From Bacteroidales bacterium (GTDB lineage: Bacteria; Bacteroidota; Bacteroidia; Bacteroidales; UBA7960): a stretch of 40,242 bases of DNA. The DNA lies in the NCBI GenBank assembly GCA_019429055.1, contig JAHYJP010000017.1:1-40242 (forward strand), read 5' to 3'. Positions 15,925-24,627 of the stretch are shown in pieces. A program made the translations under genes and the position numbers. The notes below the pieces were generated by a model. That model worked only from the letters and a program-made list of their open reading frames with translations, did no database searches and was not told where the DNA came from. How positions within the stretch are numbered: the stretch's first letter is position 1; each line of letters opens with the position of its first letter.

Positions 15925-17763
15925 CTACTCCACTGTAACCGATTTGGCCAGGTTGCGCGGTTGATCTACATTACAACCCCTCAAAACTGCAATATGGTAA
16001 GACAGTAACTGCAGGGGTATGCTGGCAACAATGGGTACCAGTGCTTCATCAGTATCGGGAATTTCTATAACGTAATCAGCCATTTTGCTTACTACCATAT
16101 CGCCTTTGGTAACAATGGCAATGATCACACCCTTGCGGGCTTTTACTTCCTGTATATTGCTGATTACCTTATCGTATGCACCTTTTTTGGTGGCAATAAC
16201 AACAACGGGCATATGGGCATCAATGAGAGCGATGGGTCCGTGCTTCATTTCTGCTGCAGGATAACCTTCAGCATGAATATATGAGATCTCTTTTAGCTTG
16301 AGAGCTCCTTCCAGTGCAAGCGGGAAATTGTAACCCCTTCCCAGGTAAAGAAAATTATTGGCAAACTTGAATACTTTTGATATTTCAAGGATCTGATCGT
16401 TAACGTCAAGTGCTTTTTGTACCTTTTCGGGAAGCGAATCCAGTTCGGCAAGAAGCTGGTAGTAACGGTTTTTGGGAATCGATCCTTTTTTGCGGGCTAT
16501 TTCCAGCGCCATCATGGCAAGGATGGTAACCTGGGCAGTAAATGCTTTTGTTGAAGCCACTCCGATTTCAGGACCCGCATGGGTATACGAACCGGCATGG
16601 GTAGCGCGGGCTATAGATGAACCCACCACATTGCAAATACCAATGATGGTAGCGCCCTTTGATTTAGCCAGTTCAATGGCTGCCAGCGTATCGGCTGTTT
16701 CGCCCGACTGGCTGATGGCAATCACAATATCATCTTCATAAATTACCGGATTGCGGTATCTGAACTCTGAGGCGTATTCCACTTCAACGGGGATGCGGGT
16801 TAACTCCTCCCATAAATATTCACCTACCAGTCCGGCATGCCAGGAAGTGCCGCATGCAATAATAAGGATGCGGCGTGCATTGATGAATTTCTGCTCGTAG
16901 TCGATGATTCCACCCAGGGTAACAATTCCTTTTTCCATATTCAAACGGCCCCTCATGGAGTCTTTGATGGAGCGGGGCTGCTCATAAATCTCCTTGAGCA
17001 TGAAATGCGGGAAGCCTCCTTTTTCAATGGCAGAAAGTTGCATTTCGAGCTGTTGAATATAGGGGTACTTTTCTTTATTCCTGATGGTCTTAATTTTAAG
17101 TTCACCAGGGATTTGCAGAAACGCTACCTCTTCATCATCCAGATAAACAACCTTTTTGGTGTATTCTACAATGGGTGTAGCATCGGATGCGATAAAAAAT
17201 TCATCTTCACCAATTCCTATAACCAGTGGGCTGCCTTTCTTTGCCGCGATGAGTGTGTCGGGCTGGTTTTTATCGATTATTACAATGGCATATGCTCCCA
17301 CAACATAATTAAGAGAGATTCGCACTGCCTCCAGCAGATCAACCTCCTCGTTGAGCTGAATATCTTCAATGAGATGAATGAGAACTTCAGTGTCGGTTTC
17401 GCTGGTAAACTGGTGACCGCGATTGATCAACTCCTCCTTAAGACTGGAGTAATTCTCAATAATACCATTGTGAATAATAGCAAGATCTTTGGTTTGGCTA
17501 TGGTGCGGGTGAGCATTTACCTGATTGGGTTCTCCGTGGGTTGCCCAGCGAGTATGGGCTATTCCTGTGGATCCTGTCAGATTTTGTCCCTGAATTAAAT
17601 TTTCAAGGTCGGCTACCTTTCCATGACTCTTAAACACCTGGAGATTATGGTTAAGCAGGGCAATGCCTGCGCTGTCGTAGCCTCTGTATTCAAGTCTTTT
17701 AAGTCCTTTGATCAATATGGGAAGTGCTTCCCGATTTCCTAGGTAACCAACTATTCCACACAT
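15925..17763 (-). CDS. glmS: Glutamine--fructose-6-phosphate aminotransferase (isomerizing)
   Basis: GlmS makes glucosamine-6-phosphate from fructose-6-phosphate and glutamine, the first committed step to UDP-GlcNAc for peptidoglycan and lipid A. The 612-residue protein starts MCGIVGYLG, with Cys2 (Cys1 after Met removal) as the N-terminal nucleophile of the glutaminase domain (about 2-220, including HTRWATHG and HNGIIENY). Two SIS isomerase domains follow (about 290-425 with ACGTSWHAG and SQSGETADT, and 455-600). The C-terminus ends KSVTVE, as usual. It lies 16 bp downstream of the DUF4270 gene and is probably translated from the same transcript. No glmS ribozyme-like leader is evident. Confidence 0.97.
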   Translation of the reverse strand: MCGIVGYLGNREALPILIKGLKRLEYRGYDSAGIALLNHNLQVFKSHGKVADLENLIQGQNLTGSTGIAHTRWATHGEPNQVNAHPHHSQTKDLAIIHNGIIENYSSLKEELINRGHQFTSETDTEVLIHLIEDIQLNEEVDLLEAVRISLNYVVGAYAIVIIDKNQPDTLIAAKKGSPLVIGIGEDEFFIASDATPIVEYTKKVVYLDDEEVAFLQIPGELKIKTIRNKEKYPYIQQLEMQLSAIEKGGFPHFMLKEIYEQPRSIKDSMRGRLNMEKGIVTLGGIIDYEQKFINARRILIIACGTSWHAGLVGEYLWEELTRIPVEVEYASEFRYRNPVIYEDDIVIAISQSGETADTLAAIELAKSKGATIIGICNVVGSSIARATHAGSYTHAGPEIGVASTKAFTAQVTILAMMALEIARKKGSIPKNRYYQLLAELDSLPEKVQKALDVNDQILEISKVFKFANNFLYLGRGYNFPLALEGALKLKEISYIHAEGYPAAEMKHGPIALIDAHMPVVVIATKKGAYDKVISNIQEVKARKGVIIAIVTKGDMVVSKMADYVIEIPDTDEALVPIVASIPLQLLSYHIAVLRGCNVDQPRNLAKSVTVE

Positions 17764-17779
17764 CCTGTTTGGGGTTTAC

Positions 17780-19183
17780 TTAATTATTAACTGGCTGCGT
17801 ATAATTTATCTCGATCCGCATGGGGTTTTCCTCCCTTGCCGGTCCTCTGAGAACAGCCCTTGCTGCATTTTCAAATGAGTTGCTTGCTCTGAGATATAAT
17901 GGATAATTGGGGAGTTCTCCACTAAGCACTTTCTGAAAGTGCCTTGTAATGTTGAAGGAATACTCCTTTTTATCCTCATCCAATTCACCTCCGAAATAGA
18001 CCAGTCCAAAATCGAAATCCGAAAGATTTACAAGGTCGCCCTCTTCATTACCCCTAAGTAAAATCAGCCGGCTGGAAAAACCCAGATCGTCTTGCAGGAG
18101 CTCGGTATCGATGGGTAAATACAATTTTGCAGAGTTTATGGCAATTTGACCCGACGCGTTATCTATCAACTCTTCCAGTTCAGGCAGCCAGATCTTGGTT
18201 CTGAAATTAGACATGGATTGAATGAATGTCCTTTCCAGGCCTGCAATCGTATCGCCTTGCAATACTTGTTGTTTTATTTCATTGGAAGCATGAGTGAAAC
18301 CGAAATTCTCAAAACGGGAAAAACGTCGGTTAAACTGATCATACATAGGGAAATTGTAAGATGTAGTTATTGTATCTTCATCCCTGAAGTAATGATAATG
18401 AATTTCCAGCCGCGAAAGGGTTGATCGGAGATTGAAATACATAATTGCTCCCGGAACATTGTTGTTATCTCCTACCGTAATATGAAAACCTTTGAAAAAT
18501 CCCCGGTAATCTTCAAAGGATGTAAATTCTGAGGTTACATCGGAGTTATCGATGAATTTTCTTCCAAAGGATTCGGGCAAATGAATTCGGGCATGGGGAG
18601 GTAATATGGTTGTTGTATCGCCTTCGGGGCCTATGATGTATACTGAGTCGTTGGGCTGTGGTAAAAATGATTTTGAGAAAAGGGGATCAGGCAAATAGGC
18701 CAGTTGTTTATTAGAGTATATCGTTCCTGAAGGAATGGTGTCTTCCAGCTCAAAAATGCTTAACAATTGATAGGTTGTCGGATTGCCGAAATAACCCCCA
18801 TAGGCCAGACTCAACACTACAGAGTCTACCACAATAGAGTCGGGTGATATCGTTCCCGGAATGTTAAAGGGAATGGTAGGGGGTAAGGCTTCGGAATAAA
18901 TACTTGCACGGGTTTTGCCAAAAACAGGGTCGTTGTACAAACCCAGCAATTGAAGGTTGGCCAGAGATGAAGGTACAGAATCTTCAATTTGCGTAAAAGC
19001 TGATACCGGATAAATGGTTTGTGTCGTTAGGCCCAACTGATCATCAATCAGGTCCATTCCGATGCTATCAAATTCTTTGGTGCAGGATGAAATATAAAGG
19101 CCGGCAAGGATTATGAAAACTGCAGATATCCGGCTAAAACGGAAAAAACCCCGGCTCAGCCGGGGATTGTTGAATTTTTTCAA
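17780..19183 (-). CDS. DUF4270-family lipoprotein
   Basis: A 467-residue lipoprotein. The signal peptide is SAVFIILAGLYISSC, with the lipobox cysteine at about residue 34 followed by TKEFDSIGMDLIDDQLGL, the characteristic DUF4270 opening. DUF4270 proteins are Bacteroidota outer-membrane-associated lipoproteins of unknown function, often placed next to glmS. The start codon is TTG at 19183. The upstream frame holds a stop five codons earlier and no ATG or GTG. Codons about 6-14 form a terminator-shaped hairpin on the mRNA, listed separately. It is followed 16 bp later by glmS and preceded by the glycogen-synthase-like gene. Confidence 0.85.
   Translation of the reverse strand: MKKFNNPRLSRGFFRFSRISAVFIILAGLYISSCTKEFDSIGMDLIDDQLGLTTQTIYPVSAFTQIEDSVPSSLANLQLLGLYNDPVFGKTRASIYSEALPPTIPFNIPGTISPDSIVVDSVVLSLAYGGYFGNPTTYQLLSIFELEDTIPSGTIYSNKQLAYLPDPLFSKSFLPQPNDSVYIIGPEGDTTTILPPHARIHLPESFGRKFIDNSDVTSEFTSFEDYRGFFKGFHITVGDNNNVPGAIMYFNLRSTLSRLEIHYHYFRDEDTITTSYNFPMYDQFNRRFSRFENFGFTHASNEIKQQVLQGDTIAGLERTFIQSMSNFRTKIWLPELEELIDNASGQIAINSAKLYLPIDTELLQDDLGFSSRLILLRGNEEGDLVNLSDFDFGLVYFGGELDEDKKEYSFNITRHFQKVLSGELPNYPLYLRASNSFENAARAVLRGPAREENPMRIEINYTQPVNN
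19143..19165 (-). terminator. Terminator-shaped hairpin inside the DUF4270 5' coding region
   Basis: On the minus strand CCCCGGC (19165-19159) pairs perfectly with GCCGGGG (19155-19149) across a TGA loop, followed directly by TTTTTT (19148-19143). This is a textbook intrinsic terminator, yet it lies 18 nt inside the DUF4270 reading frame. It could end transcription from the upstream gene (stop at 19257) or act as an attenuator that translating ribosomes open. Confidence 0.6.
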
Positions 19184-19239
19184 AACTACTCTATGTTAGG
19201 GTTAAAAATTTTTATCACATCTGTTACGCTTAAGGAACG

Positions 19240-19247
19240 CAAAGTTA
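19240..19247 (-). promoter_or_regulatory. Candidate -7 box for DUF4270-glmS
   Basis: TAACTTTG on the minus strand is an exact TAnnTTTG box 57 bp upstream of the TTG start of the DUF4270 gene, in the 73-bp gap after the upstream gene. No clear -33 element at about 20 bp spacing is present, so this is a moderate call. Confidence 0.4.
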
Positions 19248-19256
19248 TGGTAAAAA

Positions 19257-20084
19257 TTATTGTGTGAGCATAGATTCGTGAACAATAATTTCATCATAGA
19301 ACTCATTATAAGCATCCATATACTTTTCAGCAGGCTGATATTCCAGTAAGGGCTTACCTGACTTTCTTGCGTATTCTTCCAGTTCGGGATTGATTTTTTC
19401 GCTTCCGAAAATAATACCGTCGGAAAAGTCCATGGCAGTTTTGCTGAGATTCAGATAAGTAGGATCTTTGAGTTTTTCAAGATGCTTGTCTCCTACTCCC
19501 TGGGTCTGGAATTTAGCTACCAGGCCGGAATTAAGAGCACCGTCAAAATCATCGTCATAAATAGAATAAACCACTTTGGTGTCGGTAAACATACCGGAAT
19601 CCTTAAGGGCAATTTTTACATAAACAGGCATAAGTGCAGTAAACCAACCGTTGCAATGCACAACACTGGGAGCCCAGCTAAGCTTTTTAACGGTTTCAAT
19701 AACTCCGCGGGTAAAGAATATGGCCCTTTCGTCATTGTCGGGGAAAAGTTTACCTGTTTTGTCTCTTACTGTAAATTTGCGCTTGAAGAAATCATCGTTG
19801 TCGATGAAATAGATTTGCATTCTGGCAGACTGGATGGAAGCAACTTTGATGATCAGGGGATGGTCGGTATCATTGATTACCAGATTCATGCCGGAGAGAC
19901 GGATCACCTCATGTAATTGGTTTCTTCTTTCGTTGATGTTTCCGAAACGTGGCATGAAGGTTCTGATCTCTTTACCCCGTTCCTGAATACCTTGTGGAAG
20001 TTGCCGGCCTATAAGGCCCTGGTGTGATTCCTTTAAATATGGGGTTATCTCCTGCTGTACAAAAAGAACTTTGGGTTTTTCCAT
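19257..20084 (-). CDS. Half-length glycogen/starch synthase-like protein (GT5 N-domain only)
   Basis: Starting at ATG 20084 gives 275 residues beginning MEKPKVLFVQQEITPYL. An upstream in-frame ATG at 20150 would add 22 residues of poor character and would lie upstream of the promoter found at 20120-20151, so it is rejected. The protein matches the N-terminal Rossmann half of GT5 glycogen synthases (FMPRFGNINERRNQLHEV, then WAPSVVHCNGWFTALMPVY near 140-160). The ADP-glucose-binding KxGGL motif is replaced by HQGLIGRQLP, and the whole C-terminal GT-B half is absent; full synthases are about 480 residues. Catalysis as a glycogen synthase is therefore unlikely. This short form recurs in Bacteroidota beside DUF4270-glmS (from memory). 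Confidence 0.78.
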   Translation of the reverse strand: MEKPKVLFVQQEITPYLKESHQGLIGRQLPQGIQERGKEIRTFMPRFGNINERRNQLHEVIRLSGMNLVINDTDHPLIIKVASIQSARMQIYFIDNDDFFKRKFTVRDKTGKLFPDNDERAIFFTRGVIETVKKLSWAPSVVHCNGWFTALMPVYVKIALKDSGMFTDTKVVYSIYDDDFDGALNSGLVAKFQTQGVGDKHLEKLKDPTYLNLSKTAMDFSDGIIFGSEKINPELEEYARKSGKPLLEYQPAEKYMDAYNEFYDEIIVHESMLTQ

Positions 20085-20119
20085 AGAAGCATTAAATTGA
20101 CTGTTAGTAAAATAATATG

Positions 20120-20151
20120 CAAAGGTACACTTTTTTTTGCTTAATTTCAAA
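20120..20151 (-). promoter_or_regulatory. Promoter of the GT5-like/DUF4270/glmS group
   Basis: On the minus strand TTTG (20151-20148), a 20-bp spacer, and TACCTTTG (20127-20120) match the Bacteroidota -33/-7 consensus with ideal spacing. The predicted start of transcription near 20114 leaves a leader of about 30 nt before ATG 20084. Confidence 0.7.
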
Positions 20152-20168
20152 TTAATACAGTAGCTTTG
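20136..20168 (+). promoter_or_regulatory. Divergent promoter candidate for panC-panD
   Basis: On the plus strand TTTG (20136-20139), a 21-bp spacer, and TAGCTTTG (20161-20168) match the -33/-7 consensus. It overlaps back-to-back with the minus-strand promoter, whose -33 is at 20148-20151. The leader to panC would be about 155-160 nt, which is long, so confidence is moderate. Confidence 0.5.
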
Positions 20169-20333
20169 CGGGCTCCATAAAAAGCGTTACGGAACACATA
20201 AAAATATCTACATATCAGCATTTTAAGGGTTTGCAAAAATCTTGTTTTCTTTTTTATAGCTGCGCGGGGCGACATCGTTTTGTCATCTACAGAAATACAT
20301 TTTTCAACCTTTTTTGATAATTAAACTTTGAAT

Positions 20334-21179
20334 GTGAAAATTATCAACACTATACTGGAAATGCAGGCTTTCAGTTCCCTTCGTCGTAAAGCTGGGAAAA
20401 AGCTGGGGTTTGTTCCTACCATGGGAGCTCTCCATAAAGGTCATCTTGAACTGGTAAAACAGGCGGTTAAAGAAAATGATGTTGTTGTGTGCAGCATTTT
20501 TGTCAATCCTATCCAGTTTAATAATCCTGATGATCTGAAAAAGTATCCCAGAACTTTTGAGAAAGACTCTGCAATGCTGAATGACGTGGGTTGCGATGTG
20601 ATTTTTTACCCATCAGTTGAAGAAATGTATCCCGAACCGGTTACCAGGGTTTATGATTTTGGTAATCTTGAAAAGGTAATGGAAGGAAAATTCAGGCCGG
20701 GTCATTTTAATGGTGTTGCAGTGGTAGTAAAAAAGTTGTTCGATATTGTTATGCCGCAGCGTGCCTACTTCGGGGAGAAAGATTTTCAGCAGCTTGCCAT
20801 TATTAAAGCACTGGTGAAGATGGAGAACCTGGATGTGGAAATTGTTCCCTGTCCTATTGTAAGGGAGGATGACGGCCTGGCCATGAGTTCGCGCAATGTA
20901 AGGCTGAGTCCCGAACACCGTAAACATGCTCCACGCATTTATGAAACACTTGTAAAGGCCCGCAATATGTTTCCGGTAAGCACTGTTGCAGAAGTTCAGA
21001 AGGAGGTTGCCAAAATCATTGAAAACGAACCTTTCATGCAACTTGAATATTTTGAAGTATCCGATTTAGAAACCCTGGAACCGGTTTCGGAAAACAAACC
21101 GGGGAAGTCTGTAATAGGCTGTATTGCAGTACATATGGGTGATGTAAGGCTCATTGATAATATGATATTTAATTTATAA
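20334..21179 (+). CDS. panC: Pantothenate synthetase (pantoate--beta-alanine ligase)
   Basis: PanC joins pantoate and beta-alanine using ATP to give pantothenate, the precursor of coenzyme A. About 281 residues. I prefer GTG 20334 (MKIINTILEM, matching the usual family start); TTG 20328 would add two residues. Nucleotidyltransferase motifs are present: PTMGALHKGH (HxGH class) near residue 28-37, FVNPIQF, RPGHFNGV, YFGEKDFQQL and the KMSKS-like AMSSRNVRLS near 185-194. It is followed 116 bp later by panD on the same strand, so the enzyme making beta-alanine is encoded beside the one using it. Confidence 0.96.
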   Translation: MKIINTILEMQAFSSLRRKAGKKLGFVPTMGALHKGHLELVKQAVKENDVVVCSIFVNPIQFNNPDDLKKYPRTFEKDSAMLNDVGCDVIFYPSVEEMYPEPVTRVYDFGNLEKVMEGKFRPGHFNGVAVVVKKLFDIVMPQRAYFGEKDFQQLAIIKALVKMENLDVEIVPCPIVREDDGLAMSSRNVRLSPEHRKHAPRIYETLVKARNMFPVSTVAEVQKEVAKIIENEPFMQLEYFEVSDLETLEPVSENKPGKSVIGCIAVHMGDVRLIDNMIFNL

Positions 21180-21295
21180 CTTTGCAGCCCGGATGTAATA
21201 TCCGGAAAATGCGGTGAGCAAACCATTTGCTGTTAATGTTTGTTTTAAGCAGGAAGTTTGTTTCATCATCAGAACTGATCTGAAAAAGCACACAC

Positions 21296-21640
21296 ATGTT
21301 TATTGAAGTTTTAAAATCCAAAATCCATCGCGCAGTTGTTACCCAGGCCGATCTTCATTATATTGGCAGCATTACCCTTGATGAAGATCTGATGGATGCA
21401 GTGGGAATTATTGAAAATGAAAAGGTTCACGTTGTAAATGTAAACAATGGCGAGCGCCTTGAAACCTATGTGATCAAAGGGCCACGGGGCAGCGGAGTGG
21501 TTTGCCTGAATGGCCCGGCAGCACGTAAAGCGCAGAAGGGAGATGTGGTGATCATTATCTCCTACGCCATGATGGAGTACGAAAAAGCCAAAGTGTTTCA
21601 GCCCGGCATAGTTTTTCCCGATGAAAACAACAAGATCTGA
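21296..21640 (+). CDS. panD: Aspartate 1-decarboxylase proenzyme
   Basis: PanD decarboxylates L-aspartate to beta-alanine and supplies PanC. The 114-residue proenzyme has the self-cleavage site exactly at Gly24-Ser25 (HYIGSITLD), where Ser25 becomes the pyruvoyl group. Lys9 and the NGER and GPAARK segments are conserved. Length fits the family (about 115-130). It is the second gene of the panC-panD pair and is followed closely by a membrane protein gene. Confidence 0.96.
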   Translation: MFIEVLKSKIHRAVVTQADLHYIGSITLDEDLMDAVGIIENEKVHVVNVNNGERLETYVIKGPRGSGVVCLNGPAARKAQKGDVVIIISYAMMEYEKAKVFQPGIVFPDENNKI

Positions 21641-21705
21641 AATTGAGAGTTTTAAAAATATTTATGTGAAACTTCCGGAATCTCCTTCCCCAAAACCTGA
21701 ACGAT

Positions 21706-22749
21706 TTGCCAGCTAAATTTAAAAGAATCGCATCTGTTATTTTATTTGCCCTTATAGGAGTGGCTATTTTATGGTACATTACGCGGGGGCAGGATGTTAA
21801 CCGGATATGGAATGAGTTTCTTAAGGCCAATTTCACATGGGTTCTGCTCTCTATACTTGCAGGGGTTGTAAGCAATGTGTTGAGGGCGCTGCGGTGGAAT
21901 CTCCTTATCAACTCCATGAATCATACATCAAGGACCTCCACAACCTTTTATGCTGTTATGACAGGTTATCTTGCCAACCTGGCGGTACCCCGCCTGGGTG
22001 AAGTTACACGTTGCGCTACCCTTTCAAAATACTCCGGCGTGCCTTTTAATGTGCTGGCCGGCACCGTAGTTGCAGAAAGGGTTTTTGACATGATCTGTCT
22101 TTTGACCCTCATATTTTTTACCATCATTCTCCAGTTTCAGTTTTTAAAAGAGTTTCTGGATTATTATGTCATTTCTCCAGTTCTTTCCATGACCGAAGGG
22201 AAGATCTGGATATTAGTATTGATTGGATTTGCCGGATTGGGTGTGTTGTTTTTAATGTGGAAGTATTTTAAAAATGTAAGTTCGCAGAAACAAAGCCTTG
22301 CTTCAAAGATCAAGCGCCAGCTTGTGGGTTTCTTAAGAGGGATGGCCTCTCTGGGACTGGTTAAAAATAAAATACTTTTCCTGGTTTATTCTGTTTTTAT
22401 CTGGGGATTGTACTATCTGATGGTTTACCTGGTATTTTTTGCACTCAGTGCCACATCGCACCTGGGTTTAATGGCAGGACTTACCCTGCTTGTTATGGGT
22501 AGCCTCGGTGTGGTGGCTCCGGTTCCGGGCGGAGTGGGTACCTATCATTTTGTAGTTATTATCACACTCACAGAGTTATATGGCATTGCCACAGAACCGG
22601 CAACATCTTATGCATATCTGGCTCATGCATCGCAAATGGTTATGATTATTTTACTTGGGGCATTTTCATGGATGATGCTTTCCTTTCAATTAAAAGAGTC
22701 ATCGAAGCAGAATATTACACCCCAGCCTGAAATCATTAAAAAATCCTGA
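21706..22749 (+). CDS. Flippase-like membrane protein (lysylphosphatidylglycerol synthase TM-domain family)
   Basis: A 347-residue polytopic membrane protein with seven to eight hydrophobic helices. It carries the family landmarks: RALRWNLLI near 60-70, YLANLAVPRLGEVTRCATLSKYSGVP near 85-110, VVAERVFDM near 123-131, and GGVGTYHF near 272-279. These belong to the UPF0104/AglD2-MprF N-terminal domain group of putative lipid flippases. No cytosolic aminoacyl-PG synthase domain follows. The start is TTG 21706; the frame opens at 21670 without an ATG or GTG. It is 65 bp after panD and 6 bp before rfaE2, so a role in envelope lipid or glycan traffic is plausible but inferred. Confidence 0.8.
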   Translation: MPAKFKRIASVILFALIGVAILWYITRGQDVNRIWNEFLKANFTWVLLSILAGVVSNVLRALRWNLLINSMNHTSRTSTTFYAVMTGYLANLAVPRLGEVTRCATLSKYSGVPFNVLAGTVVAERVFDMICLLTLIFFTIILQFQFLKEFLDYYVISPVLSMTEGKIWILVLIGFAGLGVLFLMWKYFKNVSSQKQSLASKIKRQLVGFLRGMASLGLVKNKILFLVYSVFIWGLYYLMVYLVFFALSATSHLGLMAGLTLLVMGSLGVVAPVPGGVGTYHFVVIITLTELYGIATEPATSYAYLAHASQMVMIILLGAFSWMMLSFQLKESSKQNITPQPEIIKKS

Positions 22750-22755
22750 ACCACA

Positions 22756-23247
22756 ATGAAAAACAGGGATATTATAGAACAGAAAATCCTCTCGCCCGAC
22801 AGTTTGAAAACCTGGCTCGCATACTGGCGGTTTCACGAAAAGAAAATTGTATTTACCAACGGATGTTTTGATATCCTGCACAGAGGACACATAGATTATC
22901 TGTCGAAAGCGGCCGATCACGGACATGTACTGATTGTCGGCCTCAATACCGATGCTTCCGTTGGCCGGCTTAAAGGTGAGGGTCGCCCTGTAACTGATCA
23001 GGTTGCCCGCGCCGAACTTCTGGCATCGTTGTTCTTTGTTTCAGCAGTAGTGTTGTTTGATGAAGATACTCCCTATGAGCTTATCAAAACCGTTCAGCCC
23101 GATGTGCTGGTTAAAGGCAGCGACTACCGGGCTGAAGATATTGTGGGTTACGATATTGTAAAAGCAAAGGGTGGAGAAGTTGTAACCATTGATTTCCTGG
23201 AAGGGTATTCCACCAGTGCCATCATTGAAAAGTTAAACAGATCCTGA
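22756..23247 (+). CDS. rfaE2: D-glycero-beta-D-manno-heptose 1-phosphate adenylyltransferase
   Basis: RfaE2/HldE-C transfers AMP to heptose-1-phosphate, giving the ADP-heptose used in lipopolysaccharide core. The 163-residue protein is the stand-alone nucleotidyltransferase domain: [17 protein letters not shown] near 34-50 with the HxGH motif, [27 protein letters not shown] and the C-terminal EGYSTSAII. The kinase half (HldE-N) is not in this window. It follows the flippase-like gene by 6 bp and converges on the S41 protease gene with 2 bp between the stop codons. Confidence 0.93.
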   Translation: MKNRDIIEQKILSPDSLKTWLAYWRFHEKKIVFTNGCFDILHRGHIDYLSKAADHGHVLIVGLNTDASVGRLKGEGRPVTDQVARAELLASLFFVSAVVLFDEDTPYELIKTVQPDVLVKGSDYRAEDIVGYDIVKAKGGEVVTIDFLEGYSTSAIIEKLNRS

Positions 23248-23249
23248 AT

Positions 23250-24539
23250 TTAATGCGATCTGCTTTCCCATCTTAATCCCTTCATATCCTCCCAGGGTTG
23301 TCTTACCAGAGGTTCCGTTACAGGAGCTCCCTTGGTTGATCCTGTAAGTATAAAAGCAATAGCTGTTTGAAGAGATGATTCTTCAGGGTCTCCGAAATTA
23401 CGTGTAAGGTCATCAGGGGCCGGTATATCAACGGGCAGTCCGTCAAAATAATCACCTTCATCACTGGCATTGCGAACTTTAAACGTAATAGGAGCCAGTG
23501 CCCAGGTGTTATCGTAGTTAAATACATTTGACCCCATGGGTTTGCCATAGGTTGTATTTCCAACAATATAAACATCCATATACGGAGTAAGTCCGTTAAT
23601 GACCATTTCACTGGCCGATGCACTGGCCCTGGTGGCTATGGTTATGAGCCGCGTGAGCCCCAGGCTGTTTTCCAGGTTCAGGAAATTATCAGTCCGGTTA
23701 TACTGATCTTCTTTGTTGGCATTATAAACGGTTTTGGCAAAGGGTTGTCCGGCAAGGGCAGGTCCGCCGATGAGGCTCGCCAGCTGTGTGGCAATGCGCG
23801 TAAGTCCGCCGCCGTTGTAACGCATATCCAGTATCAGTTCATCGATACCTTCAGCGTAAAAATCAGCAAATACGTTTTTCAGCTCCTCTTCAGTGGGCTC
23901 TCTGAAACTTTGCAGAACCATATATCCTATCTTTATGTTTTCTACTTCGAGAACTTCATGATGAAGCACGGTGTTTGTAATGATTTCCTTTTTGGCTACA
24001 GTCATTTCAATGGTGCTGTTATCAGGCTTTCTGAAAACAAATGTATTGGAAATACCTTCTTCGTTGGGTCCGAGCAACTGGTTAACATTCACACCCTGGC
24101 TGATGGCGGTACCGTTAATGGATTCAACGATCCAGCCTCTGCGAACCCCGTTCTTGTATAAATCTCCGGCATCATGAATAAAACTGATTCTAAGCTTACC
24201 GCTACCGTCCCATGAGGAACCGAATCCATAGCCAATAAATCTTGAATCCTGGAAATAAGCCAGAAATTCCTGCCAGTCGGTAATAAAACTCCAGCGATCA
24301 AGCGGACGAAATCTTATGGCTTCAAGCACCTCGAAAATATCTTCGTAGGAAGACGGATTGATATTCGGGATATTATCATTCCAGAAATACCAGTCTTTCA
24401 TAAACTCGTAAAACTCTTCATTTTCTTCATTTATATCCGGTTCGGGATCATCATCCTTGTTGCAGGCAGCTATAAAAAGAACTGATGCAAGAATGAAATA
24501 AAGCAAATGACGATATGGGTTTGATATGTTGTTTTTCAT
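23250..24539 (-). CDS. S41-family (C-terminal processing) peptidase, lipoprotein
   Basis: A 429-residue lipoprotein protease. The signal peptide ends in the lipobox FIAAC (Cys26), followed by an acidic linker. A PDZ-like segment (about 110-185, including GVRRGWIVESINGTAIS) precedes the S41 core: LDMRYNGGG (237-245), ATRASASASEMVINGL with the nucleophile Ser at 308 (or 310), and GNTTYGKPMG with the general-base Lys333. The 25-residue Ser-Lys spacing fits the Ser/Lys dyad. These enzymes cleave envelope proteins in the periplasm; the substrate is unknown. It stands alone on the minus strand, upstream of the convergent rfaE2 end. Confidence 0.9.
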   Translation of the reverse strand: MKNNISNPYRHLLYFILASVLFIAACNKDDDPEPDINEENEEFYEFMKDWYFWNDNIPNINPSSYEDIFEVLEAIRFRPLDRWSFITDWQEFLAYFQDSRFIGYGFGSSWDGSGKLRISFIHDAGDLYKNGVRRGWIVESINGTAISQGVNVNQLLGPNEEGISNTFVFRKPDNSTIEMTVAKKEIITNTVLHHEVLEVENIKIGYMVLQSFREPTEEELKNVFADFYAEGIDELILDMRYNGGGLTRIATQLASLIGGPALAGQPFAKTVYNANKEDQYNRTDNFLNLENSLGLTRLITIATRASASASEMVINGLTPYMDVYIVGNTTYGKPMGSNVFNYDNTWALAPITFKVRNASDEGDYFDGLPVDIPAPDDLTRNFGDPEESSLQTAIAFILTGSTKGAPVTEPLVRQPWEDMKGLRWESRSH

Positions 24540-24627
24540 GACTTTTTGTTTTTGAATTGAGTAAATAATAAACTCATTGTCAGGTTAAAATGTTGCAGGG
24601 TTTCAATATTTTTTATGAAAAGAAAGA

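Noticed and set aside
17764-17779. glmS ribozyme or riboswitch upstream of glmS
   Set aside because: Only 16 bp separate glmS from the DUF4270 gene, too short for a ribozyme, and no such fold is visible in the coding sequence before it.
20085-20150. N-terminal extension of the GT5-like protein from ATG 20150
   Set aside because: It would lie upstream of a well-formed promoter (20120-20151) and encodes a Lys/Phe/Tyr-rich stretch unlike the conserved start at MEKPKVLFV.
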